Below, one piece after another: positions 1-6,147 of a stretch of DNA of 8,036 nucleotides. The notes beneath the pieces are model-generated. The model did no database searches. It was not told the DNA's origin and was given only the letters and a program-made list of their open reading frames with translations. Numbering within the stretch: the stretch's first letter is position 1; each line of letters opens with the position of its first letter. The stretch lies in NCBI GenBank assembly GCA_910587625.1, contig CAJUMW010000005.1:69701-77736 (forward strand), given 5' to 3'. A program made the position numbers and the translations under genes. Source of the DNA: an uncultured Christensenellaceae bacterium (GTDB lineage Bacteria; Bacillota; Clostridia; Christensenellales; Borkfalkiaceae).

Positions 1-51
1 TTATTACAAGTATTTTTCCAAACAAAAATTATTAAAAATGTTTTAAAACGC

Positions 52-80
52 TTTGTTTTCGTTGCCTGTTATGTTATAAT
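52..80 (+). promoter_or_regulatory. Promoter of proS (extended -10)
   Basis: A perfect -10 hexamer TATAAT lies at 75-80, preceded by TGT (72-74), which makes an extended -10 element. The best -35 at 17 bases spacing is the weak TTTGTT at 52-57. Transcription would start near 87, giving a leader of about 22 bases, too short for a T-box or other riboswitch. DNA upstream (1-50) is AT-rich and contains a GTTTTAAAAC palindrome at 40-49; I see no gene in it. The proS Shine-Dalgarno AAGAGG (97-102) sits 6 bases before the ATG. Confidence 0.7.
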
Positions 81-108
81 ATGTTGGAATTTTAAAAAGA
101 GGTTTCAT

Positions 109-1536
109 ATGGCTAAGGATAATTTTGTCGAGCAAATTGCCGACATCGAAGCGGATTTTCCCCAATGGTACACCGACGTGGTTTTAAAGACTAAACTCGT
201 CGACTACGGCCCCGTAAAGGGCACAATGGTAATACGTCCCTACGGTTACGCAATTTGGGAAAATATTCAGCGCGAGCTTGATTGCCGTTTCAAAGCAACG
301 GGTCACGAAAACGCGTATTTCCCCTTGCTTATTCCCATGAGTTATTTTACTAAAGAGGCGGAGCACGTCGAAGGCTTTGCTCCCGAGGTAGCCGTCGTAA
401 CCCACGCCGGCGGTGAAGAACTTGCCGAACCGCTTGCAATCCGTCCCACGTCGGAGACGATTTTCGGAAATATGTACTCGAAGTGGTTGCAGTCATATCG
501 CGATTTGCCTATAAAAATCAATCAATGGGCAAACGTTATGCGTTGGGAAAAGACTACCCGTCCCTTTTTGAGAACTTCCGAATTTTTGTGGCAGGAGGGG
601 CATACCGCGCATTCAAACGAACAGGAGGCGGTTGACGAAACGCTGCAAATGCTTGAAGTGTATAAAGAATTTGCCGAGAATGTTCTCGCAATTCCCGTCA
701 TCTGCGGCAGAAAAACCGAAAAAGAAAAATTTGCAGGCGCGGTTGCTACCTACGGTATGGAAGCTATGATGAAGGACGGCAAAAGCTTGCAGGCAGGTAC
801 AAGCCACTATCTCGGACAAAACTTTTCAAAAGCATTTGATATAAAATATCTCGATAAGGACGGCGCGCAAAAGCTTGCATATACCACAAGCTGGGGGGTA
901 TCTACCCGACTAATAGGCGCTCTGATTATGGCTCACGGCGATCAACGCGGTCTTGTTTTGCCGCCAAAGGTTGCGCCTTTGCAGGTGGTTATAGTTCCCA
1001 TAGCGGCAAAAAAGGGCAATGTTATGGAGGTCTGCGGACAAATCAAACAAACCCTTCAAGCCGCAGGCATCCGCGTTAAGCTTGACGATACGGACAACAG
1101 CCCCGGCTGGAAGTTTAACGAATGGGAGATGAAGGGCGTGCCTTTGAGAATAGAGCTCGGACCCCGCGATATAGAAGAGGGCAAAGCGCTTGTATTCCGA
1201 AGGGATACGCTTGAAAAGTGCCCCGTCGCTCTTGACGGTATTCAAACGCAAATAGCGTTATTGCTTGAAAAAGTTCAAAAGGAAATGTTGGAGGCGGCTC
1301 GCGTAAGGCGTGATGAAAGAATTGTGTATGCCGAGGACGTCGACGAAATTTTGAAGGGAGTAGAGGGCGGTAATTTTGTCAAAGCCGGTTGGTGCGGCTG
1401 TCGCGAATGCGAGGATAAAATAAAGGCGCAAACCGCGGCAACGGCAAGGGTGTACGCAGAGGGAGAGAGCGCCGAAAAGTGCGCTGTATGCGGTAAAGCA
1501 GCCAAGCATTTAATTATTTACGCTCGCGCTTATTAA
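109..1536 (+). CDS. proS: Prolyl-tRNA synthetase, archaeal/eukaryotic-like type
   Basis: A class II aminoacyl-tRNA synthetase that joins proline to tRNA(Pro) using ATP, in the cytoplasm. Seen in the sequence: the proline-site motif RPTSE (112-116); motif 2 around 145-168, with RWE, FLRTSEF and WQEGHTAH; motif 3 with HGDQRG (276-281); then an anticodon-binding domain from about 290. The C-terminal domain carries Cys429, Cys434, Cys458 and Cys461, spaced like the zinc site of this ProRS type, and the protein ends in the characteristic Tyr (YARAY). The length of 475 residues fits the short form; there is no insertion between motifs 2 and 3, so the INS editing domain of E. coli-type ProRS is absent. 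The start is supported by AAGAGG 6 bases upstream. It appears monocistronic, bounded by its own promoter and a terminator. Confusion with another synthetase is unlikely. Confidence 0.97.
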   Translation: MAKDNFVEQIADIEADFPQWYTDVVLKTKLVDYGPVKGTMVIRPYGYAIWENIQRELDCRFKATGHENAYFPLLIPMSYFTKEAEHVEGFAPEVAVVTHAGGEELAEPLAIRPTSETIFGNMYSKWLQSYRDLPIKINQWANVMRWEKTTRPFLRTSEFLWQEGHTAHSNEQEAVDETLQMLEVYKEFAENVLAIPVICGRKTEKEKFAGAVATYGMEAMMKDGKSLQAGTSHYLGQNFSKAFDIKYLDKDGAQKLAYTTSWGVSTRLIGALIMAHGDQRGLVLPPKVAPLQVVIVPIAAKKGNVMEVCGQIKQTLQAAGIRVKLDDTDNSPGWKFNEWEMKGVPLRIELGPRDIEEGKALVFRRDTLEKCPVALDGIQTQIALLLEKVQKEMLEAARVRRDERIVYAEDVDEILKGVEGGNFVKAGWCGCRECEDKIKAQTAATARVYAEGESAEKCAVCGKAAKHLIIYARAY

Positions 1537-1546
1537 AGTTTGAAAT

Positions 1547-1575
1547 AAAAAAGACGGCAGTTGCCGTCTTTTTTT
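1547..1575. terminator. Bidirectional terminator between proS and metK
   Basis: A perfect 7-bp stem, GACGGCA (1553-1559) and TGCCGTC (1562-1568), is flanked by A6 on the left (1547-1552) and T7 on the right (1569-1575), so it can act as an intrinsic terminator in both directions. The flanking A and T tracts can extend the stem. It lies 10 bases after the proS stop. The metK stop codon (1574-1576, minus strand) overlaps the end of the T-tract, so this hairpin immediately follows metK as well. The two genes converge on it. Confidence 0.93.
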
Positions 1576-2719
1576 ATAGATATTTTTTCAAATCTTCTAC
1601 TTTTGTCAATCGTTCCCAGGGTAAGCCGGCTTTACCGAAATGTCCGTAAGCCGCCGTCCGTAAATATATGGGTTTTCTCAGCTCGAGGGTTTGAATAATC
1701 GAGTAGGGTCTAAGGTCGAATTCCTTTAAAACTATATCGGCAATTTCTCCGTCGTCAAGCTTTCCCGTGCCGAAAGTGTCCACAAAAACAGATACGGGTT
1801 TTGCAATTCCAATCGCATAAGCAACCTGCAATTCCACTTCGTCGCAAAGCCCTGCGGCAACAAGGTTTTTGCAAATAAACCTTGCCATATATGCCGCCGA
1901 ACGGTCAACTTTCGTGCAATCCTTTCCCGAAAAAGCTCCGCCGCCGTGCGCACATCTTCCGCCGTAGGTATCGACGATAATCTTCCTTCCCGTAAGTCCG
2001 CTGTCACCCTCGGGCCCGCCTATTTCAAACCTGCCCGTGGGATTAATAAAATACTTTGTGTTTTCGTCCAAAAGCTCTTTGGGCACAATGCCGATGACGT
2101 GCTTTAAAATATCCCGTTTAAGATTTTCCTGCGTAACTTTCGAGTTATGTTGTGCCGAAACTACAATCGCGTCTATTCTCTTGGGAATTTTGCCGTCGTA
2201 CTCAACCGTAACCTGCGTCTTGCCGTCGGGACGAAGATAATCCAATAGCCCCGACTTTCTCACTTCGGCAAGTCTGAACGCAAGCCTGTGCGCAAGCGCA
2301 ATAGGCAGCGGCATAAGCTCCTCGGTTTCCCTGCACGCATAGCCGAACATCATTCCCTGATCGCCTGCGCCGAAGCTGTCGCGTATGTCTGCGCTCTGTG
2401 TCCTGTCAACGCCCATTGCAATGTCGGGGCTCTGTCTATGAACAGCCACGTCGATTTTGCACTTGTCGAACGCAAACGAGCCGTGTTTATATCCTATATT
2501 TTGAATGGTGTTTCTTGCAATCTTTTCATAGTCGACTTCCGCAAAGGTGGTAACTTCTCCCATGATAAGCAGTCTGTCATATGCCGCGCAGCACTCGACG
2601 GCGCAACGCGCTTCGGGATCTTGTTTTAAAATTTCGTCGACAATCGCGTCGGAAATATTGTCGCAAAGTTTGTCGGGATGACCTTCGGTCACACTCTCGC
2701 TTGTAAAAAATTTCTTCAT
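1574..2719 (-). CDS. metK: S-adenosylmethionine synthetase
   Basis: Makes S-adenosylmethionine from methionine and ATP, releasing phosphate and pyrophosphate; a cytoplasmic oligomer in this family. Motifs seen: GHPDK (13-17), which contributes to the ATP/phosphate site; the signature GAGDQG (117-122); the GPEGDSGLTGRK segment (about 235-246); and the glycine-rich second signature GGGAFSGKD (259-267), followed by KVDRSAAY. The length of 381 residues is full for the family (about 380-400). The ATG at 2719 follows GAGGA with 9 bases spacing. That Shine-Dalgarno overlaps the TGA stop of the upstream acetyltransferase, so the two genes are cotranscribed and probably translationally coupled. Expression should fall when SAM is high, through the riboswitch upstream of the operon. 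An out-of-frame ATG five bases earlier reaches TGA at once and is not the start. Confidence 0.98.
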   Translation of the reverse strand: MKKFFTSESVTEGHPDKLCDNISDAIVDEILKQDPEARCAVECCAAYDRLLIMGEVTTFAEVDYEKIARNTIQNIGYKHGSFAFDKCKIDVAVHRQSPDIAMGVDRTQSADIRDSFGAGDQGMMFGYACRETEELMPLPIALAHRLAFRLAEVRKSGLLDYLRPDGKTQVTVEYDGKIPKRIDAIVVSAQHNSKVTQENLKRDILKHVIGIVPKELLDENTKYFINPTGRFEIGGPEGDSGLTGRKIIVDTYGGRCAHGGGAFSGKDCTKVDRSAAYMARFICKNLVAAGLCDEVELQVAYAIGIAKPVSVFVDTFGTGKLDDGEIADIVLKEFDLRPYSIIQTLELRKPIYLRTAAYGHFGKAGLPWERLTKVEDLKKYL

Positions 2720-2731
2720 ACCATAAAATCC

Positions 2732-3181
2732 TCAATTAATTTTTTTATAAAGTGATAAATAGTTTGCGTCCTTGTAGCCTAAAGAAGTGTACAGTTTTAA
2801 TGCTCTGTCGTTGTCTTTTTCGACTTCCAGCCTTATAAAATCATACTCGTCGCTCTTTTCCAAAGCGGCAAACACCTTTTTGCCGACGCCTTTGCCGCGG
2901 CAGTACGGTTTAATATAAAGCTCGTCCAGCCACATAACCCTGCCGCAAGCCTCCTGCGAGGCGGAAAGACAGCAAACGCAGTACCCTAAAATTTCGCTTC
3001 CGCACTTGATAAAATAGGCTTTAACTATCTCGCCAAGCTCTATTTCCTTAAAAAATTTCTCGCGTCCGTCGTCTGTTATAACCGAGTTTGTTACTCCCGA
3101 AGCGTAAAAATCCTTCGACATTTCAAAGTATATAAGCTTTTTGTCGGCTGTTATTTTCTCTAAAACAATATTTTCAAGCAT
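2732..3181 (-). CDS. GNAT-family N-acetyltransferase, first gene of the SAM-controlled operon
   Basis: A 149-residue single-domain protein of the GCN5-related acetyltransferase fold, which moves an acetyl group from acetyl-CoA to an amine; the substrate is not predictable. Seen: the acetyl-CoA pyrophosphate-binding loop RGKGVG (95-100) after the beta4 segment LDELYIKP; then the C-terminal NDRALKLY (124-131) and SLGY, typical of motif B. No signal peptide or membrane segment. It is the first gene after the SAM riboswitch and lies 12 bases before metK, with its TGA overlapping the metK Shine-Dalgarno. The ATG at 3181 is supported by GGGAG (3193-3189) at 7 bases. Unusually, that ribosome site is the 3' arm of the riboswitch terminator, and the ATG directly follows the seven-U tract. 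Family assignment is firm; a role in methionine or SAM metabolism is only inferred from the operon. Confidence 0.9.
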   Translation of the reverse strand: MLENIVLEKITADKKLIYFEMSKDFYASGVTNSVITDDGREKFFKEIELGEIVKAYFIKCGSEILGYCVCCLSASQEACGRVMWLDELYIKPYCRGKGVGKKVFAALEKSDEYDFIRLEVEKDNDRALKLYTSLGYKDANYLSLYKKIN

Positions 3182-3234
3182 AAAAAAACTCCCTCAACCG
3201 AAGGGGAGCGTCAATAATTATTTTCCCATCGGTT
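3182..3234 (-). terminator. Riboswitch expression platform: antiterminator, terminator and Shine-Dalgarno in one element
   Basis: Read on the minus strand. The terminator pairs CTCCC (3208-3204) with GGGAG (3193-3189), with a possible C(UUCG)G cap (3203-3198), and is followed by T7 (3188-3182). The antiterminator pairs AACCGA (3234-3229) and GGGA (3227-3224) with TCCC (3207-3204) and TCGGTT (3201-3196), about 10 bp with a small internal loop. It uses bases needed both by the aptamer's P1 (3229-3225) and by the terminator's left arm, so the two states exclude each other. The terminator's right arm is the GNAT Shine-Dalgarno, and the U-tract ends at the A of its ATG. SAM binding should give early termination and a buried ribosome site together. 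Confidence 0.85.
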
Positions 3235-3304
3235 CGGCATTAGCACCTTGCTTTGCAGGTTGCTGTGTGGTCGTAAAGCCGTTCTCTCGCACACTCTTTA
3301 TAGG
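3225..3304 (-). promoter_or_regulatory. SAM-clan riboswitch aptamer (SAM-I / SAM-IV superfamily, without P4)
   Basis: Binds S-adenosylmethionine in the nascent leader of the GNAT-metK operon. The minus strand shows the conserved SAM-clan core: GCAACCT (3263-3257), a short P3 hairpin, then AAGGTGCTAA. P1 can form from CCTAT (3304-3300) and ATGGG (3229-3225). P2 forms from GTGTG (3294-3290) and CACAC (3269-3265), followed by P3 (ACCTGC with GC-A-AGGT, one bulged A). The P2 loop CGGC (3281-3278) is complementary to GCCG (3238-3235) after P3, matching the clan's pseudoknot. Only five bases separate that pseudoknot strand from P1, so there is no room for the P4 helix of classical SAM-I; this is closer to the SAM-IV or SAM-I/IV arrangement. 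The subclass is uncertain, but the location ahead of metK strongly supports the ligand. Confidence 0.88.
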
Positions 3305-3313
3305 TTTGAATGT

Positions 3314-3342
3314 ATTATAACAATTAGCTCAAATCTTGTCAA
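3314..3342 (-). promoter_or_regulatory. Promoter of the riboswitch-GNAT-metK operon
   Basis: A consensus sigma-A type promoter on the minus strand: -35 TTGACA (3342-3337), a 17-base spacer and -10 TATAAT (3319-3314). The start of transcription would be near 3307, only a few bases before P1 of the SAM aptamer (3304), so almost the entire leader is the riboswitch. Such a strong promoter fits control at the level of termination rather than initiation. Confidence 0.92.
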
Positions 3343-3349
3343 TAAAAAT

Positions 3350-3378
3350 TTGCCTTTTCGCGCTTTTTATTTTATAAT
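3350..3378 (+). promoter_or_regulatory. Divergent promoter of the radical SAM-ABC-F operon, predicted leaderless
   Basis: -35 TTGCCT (3350-3355), a 17-base spacer and -10 TATAAT (3373-3378) on the plus strand. A start seven bases downstream of the -10 falls at 3385, which is the A of the radical SAM gene's ATG. No Shine-Dalgarno is visible in the six bases between the -10 and the ATG. The -35 box is separated by seven bases from the -35 of the minus-strand promoter, so the two promoters stand back to back. Confidence 0.75.
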
Positions 3379-3384
3379 GTATCT

Positions 3385-4236
3385 ATGTTATGCACCCAAT
3401 GCCCCGTAAAATGCGGCGCGGACAGGCAAAATACCTCAGGTGCCTGCGGCGTAAAGGATATTAAAATAGCCAAATACTATCTTCATCAATTTGAAGAACC
3501 GCCTATATCCCATAAAAACGGCAGCGGCTGTATATTCTTTTGCGGCTGCTCGTTGAAGTGCGTATTCTGCCAAAATTTCGAACTTTCGCGCAATAAACGC
3601 GGAAAAGAAATAGATAAATATCAACTTGCCGAAATTTTTGCCGAGCTTGAAGCTATGGGTGCGGAAAACATAAATTTAGTCAATCCAACCCATTATTTAA
3701 GCCATATTAGGGGGGCAATTGAAATTTACCGCCCTAAAATCCCCATTGTTTACAACACTCACGGCTATGAAACGCAGGAGGCGCTCAGCCTTGCCGACAG
3801 CTTTGTCGACGTTTGGCTTACCGACCTTAAATTTATCGACAATGCGCTTTCAAAGCGCTATACCTCGCGGCCCGACTATTCCGACTACGCTTTAAACGCC
3901 GTCAGGTTTATGTCGCAAAAGCCGCTTAAAATGCGCCAAGACGGCAAAATGCTTTCGGGGTGTATTGTCAGACACCTAATCATGCCGCTTGCCGTCTATG
4001 ACTCTATAAACGTAGTTAAATTTGTTGCTACGTTGCCCGAGGACGTGTTTTTGAGCCTTATGAGCCAATATACGCCCTTTGGGAATATATCTGAATTCAG
4101 CGAGTTACAGCGCAGAATAACTTCGCGTGAGTACGAGCGCGTGCTTGAAGCCGTGCGCGCGGCAGGGTTAAAAAACGTATTTATACAGGATTTTGCAAGC
4201 GCAAGCGAACAATTTATACCTGAATGGGACTTTTAA
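3385..4236 (+). CDS. Radical SAM protein, PflA-like (pyruvate formate-lyase activase-related, COG1313 type)
   Basis: A 283-residue radical SAM enzyme, predicted to bind a [4Fe-4S] cluster and cleave SAM to start radical chemistry; the substrate is unknown. The CX3CX2C cluster motif is Cys55, Cys59, Cys62 within CGCSLKCVFCQN. An N-terminal group, Cys3, Cys6, Cys10 and Cys21 (CTQCPVKCG), is typical of this PflA-related family and may bind another metal centre. Further family-like segments are NPTHY (100-104), YNTHGYE (123-129), WLTDLKF (144-150), VRHLIMP (195-201) and SLMSQYTPF (224-232). Two extra cysteines (49 and 53) stand where I recall other residues in relatives. The ATG has no Shine-Dalgarno and coincides with the predicted transcription start. 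The next gene begins one base after the stop, so an operon is likely. No glycyl-radical enzyme is present in the window, so calling it a true PFL activase is not justified. Confidence 0.87.
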   Translation: MLCTQCPVKCGADRQNTSGACGVKDIKIAKYYLHQFEEPPISHKNGSGCIFFCGCSLKCVFCQNFELSRNKRGKEIDKYQLAEIFAELEAMGAENINLVNPTHYLSHIRGAIEIYRPKIPIVYNTHGYETQEALSLADSFVDVWLTDLKFIDNALSKRYTSRPDYSDYALNAVRFMSQKPLKMRQDGKMLSGCIVRHLIMPLAVYDSINVVKFVATLPEDVFLSLMSQYTPFGNISEFSELQRRITSREYERVLEAVRAAGLKNVFIQDFASASEQFIPEWDF

Positions 4237-4237
4237 A

Positions 4238-6133
4238 ATGCTTATTTCCGTCAATAACGCCACATTTTCTTACGGCGACAATTTAATATTCGAGAATGTT
4301 GATTTCGCTATAAACGAAGGGGAGCGGGTCGGACTTATCGGCGCAAACGGAGAGGGCAAAACTACGCTTATTAAACTTATATCGGGAGAACTTTTCGCGG
4401 ATAGCGGAGATATCATAATTAAGAACGGTATCCGCATAGGCTATCTCGAACAGAACGGCGGCTATTCAAGCGGAAACACCGTGTATAACGAAATGCTCGA
4501 AGTGTTTAAGGTCGAGCTTGCCGCCATAGAAAAGCTTGAAAAGCTCTCCCGCCAATTGTCGGCTTGCGAGTATTTGACCCCCGAATATGCCCGACTTTCG
4601 GCTCAATTGGAGAGTTTAAACGGGTTTATCGCGTCGAAGGACTGTTACAATGTCGAGGTTAAAATAAAGACTGTTTTAAACGGAATGGGTTTTATAGACA
4701 GGTACGAACAGAGTATCGAAACAATGTCCGGCGGCGAAAAAACAAGGCTGAAACTTGCAAGGCTTTTATTGGAGCAACCCGACCTTCTGATTCTCGACGA
4801 GCCTACAAACCACCTCGATATTGCTACTTTATTTTGGTTGGAGGACTACCTTACGGCTTTCAAGGGCGCGGTTCTCGTGGTTTCTCACGACAGATATTTT
4901 CTCGATAAAATCACTCAAAAAATACTTGAAATAGAAAATAAAAAACTTTTGTCCTTTTCGGGCAACTATTCAAAGTACAAGATTTTAAAGGCGGAGCGAC
5001 AGGCAAGGTTACTAAAGGAATACGAGGCTCAACAGGTAGAAATAGCAAAGCTTCAGGACTACGTCGACAGAAATATTGTGCGAGCGACAACCGCACGGTC
5101 GGCTTTAAGCAGGGTAAACAAGCTTGAAAGAATGGAAATTTTAGAAAAGCCTTATACCCCGAAATACAGCGTAAATTTTAAATTCGACTATGAATATCCC
5201 CCCTATGAAAACGTGTTGAAAATAGAGGGTTTAAACCTTGAAATCGGCGGTAAACGGCTTATATCAGGGGGGCAATTGAATATTCGTCGCGGAGAAAAAG
5301 TTGCGCTTGTCGGAGAGAACGGCACAGGCAAGTCAACGCTTTTAAAGGCAATTTTCGGCGGAGGCAATCATTCGATAGATTTGGGTAGGTTTGTAAAACT
5401 TGCCTATTACGATCAGGAAGGAGCAAATCTTAACGCGGACAATACCGTAATTGCCGAGCTGTGGGAGCGTCACACTGGACTTACGCAAACCGAGGTTCGT
5501 TCGGCACTTGCGCGGTGCGGACTGTTTGAAGAGGATATGCAAAAGCCGGTAAGGGCGCTGTCCGGCGGAGAGCGCGCCAAGCTTGCGCTGTGCGTGCTTG
5601 AAAGCGAGCGCGGCAATGTTCTGTTGTTGGACGAACCTACAAATCACCTCGACTTAACCGCAAGGGAAAGCCTTGAAAAGGCGCTGGCTGAATTTGACGG
5701 CACGCTTATTTTTGTTTCTCACGACAGATATTTTTTGGAAGCACTCGCGCAAAGGGTAGTTGAAATTTCAAATTTCTCTCTCAATACCTACGACTGCGGC
5801 TATGCGGAATACACTCAAAGAAAAAGCATTGAAAGCGAGCAAAAGCTGCGCGAGGGAGAGGCGCAAAAGCTTGCGGAGAGGCAAGAGCAAAGACAGTGCG
5901 GCTTCCGTTCCAAAAAAGAGCGTGCCGCTGAAGCGCAGAAAAAACTGCGCATAAAAAAACTGGAAGAGGATATTTCCTCGCTCGAAAGCGAGGAAAATCA
6001 ACTAAACGAAATGCTTACCGTTCCCGAAATTGTGTGCGACTATAAAAAGACAGGCGAAATATCCGAGCGGCTTGCAGCCATAAAATTACAGCTTGACGCG
6101 CTTTACAACGAGTATGAAAGTGTGATAGAATAA
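4238..6133 (+). CDS. ABC-F family ATPase (Uup/YdiF-like, with C-terminal coiled coil)
   Basis: A soluble twin-ATPase ABC protein of the ABC-F group, whose members act on the ribosome (translation factors or antibiotic protection) rather than in transport; no membrane segments are seen. Domain 1: Walker A GANGEGKTT (35-43), signature SGGEK (164-168), Walker B LLILDEPTNHLD (183-194), H-loop SHDR (216-219). An interdomain linker of charged helices spans about 240-325. Domain 2: Walker A GENGTGKST (359-367), signature LSGGE (441-445), Walker B LLLDEPTNHLD, then SHDRY (494-498). A charged C-terminal extension (about 525-631) looks like a coiled coil. Both catalytic glutamates are intact. I chose the ATG at 4238 (631 residues) over an in-frame ATG at 4193, because ABC-F proteins begin with this strand (MLISVNN) and GGGA (4226-4229) lies 8 bases before it. 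A housekeeping role is more likely than resistance, but it cannot be settled from sequence. Confidence 0.93.
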   Translation: MLISVNNATFSYGDNLIFENVDFAINEGERVGLIGANGEGKTTLIKLISGELFADSGDIIIKNGIRIGYLEQNGGYSSGNTVYNEMLEVFKVELAAIEKLEKLSRQLSACEYLTPEYARLSAQLESLNGFIASKDCYNVEVKIKTVLNGMGFIDRYEQSIETMSGGEKTRLKLARLLLEQPDLLILDEPTNHLDIATLFWLEDYLTAFKGAVLVVSHDRYFLDKITQKILEIENKKLLSFSGNYSKYKILKAERQARLLKEYEAQQVEIAKLQDYVDRNIVRATTARSALSRVNKLERMEILEKPYTPKYSVNFKFDYEYPPYENVLKIEGLNLEIGGKRLISGGQLNIRRGEKVALVGENGTGKSTLLKAIFGGGNHSIDLGRFVKLAYYDQEGANLNADNTVIAELWERHTGLTQTEVRSALARCGLFEEDMQKPVRALSGGERAKLALCVLESERGNVLLLDEPTNHLDLTARESLEKALAEFDGTLIFVSHDRYFLEALAQRVVEISNFSLNTYDCGYAEYTQRKSIESEQKLREGEAQKLAERQEQRQCGFRSKKERAAEAQKKLRIKKLEEDISSLESEENQLNEMLTVPEIVCDYKKTGEISERLAAIKLQLDALYNEYESVIE

Positions 6134-6147
6134 AAAGGGTAAATTCT

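Noticed and set aside
1..60. Possible end of an upstream minus-strand gene (a short Leu-Glu-Lys-Tyr-Leu-stop reading)
   Set aside because: The frame has a stop about 13 codons earlier and no start. The stretch is simply AT-rich intergenic DNA.
81..108. Search for a T-box or other leader ahead of proS
   Set aside because: The predicted leader is only about 22 bases long and cannot hold a specifier stem or antiterminator.
1258..1509. Minus-strand open frames opposite the 3' end of proS
   Set aside because: They are antisense shadows with biased composition, no ribosome site and no recognisable domain, and they overlap a certain gene.
2288..2629. 113-codon plus-strand open frame within metK
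   Set aside because: Antisense to conserved metK sequence, with no promoter or ribosome site.
3709..3723. 15-base sequence AGGGGGGCAATTGAA repeated exactly at 5266-5280
   Set aside because: Both copies lie within unrelated coding regions with no longer flanking similarity or terminal structure. It is probably coincidence helped by codon bias, not a mobile or recombination site.
4193..4237. In-frame upstream ATG that would lengthen the ABC-F protein by 15 residues
   Set aside because: It lies inside the radical SAM gene. The extra residues do not resemble an ABC-F N-terminus, and the ATG at 4238 has a GGGA at the right distance and begins the usual first strand.
4860..5735. Repeated stretches such as TTTCTCACGACAGATATTTT in the ABC-F gene
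   Set aside because: They encode the equivalent H-loop segments (SHDRYF) of the two ATPase domains and reflect the family's internal duplication, not a DNA repeat element.
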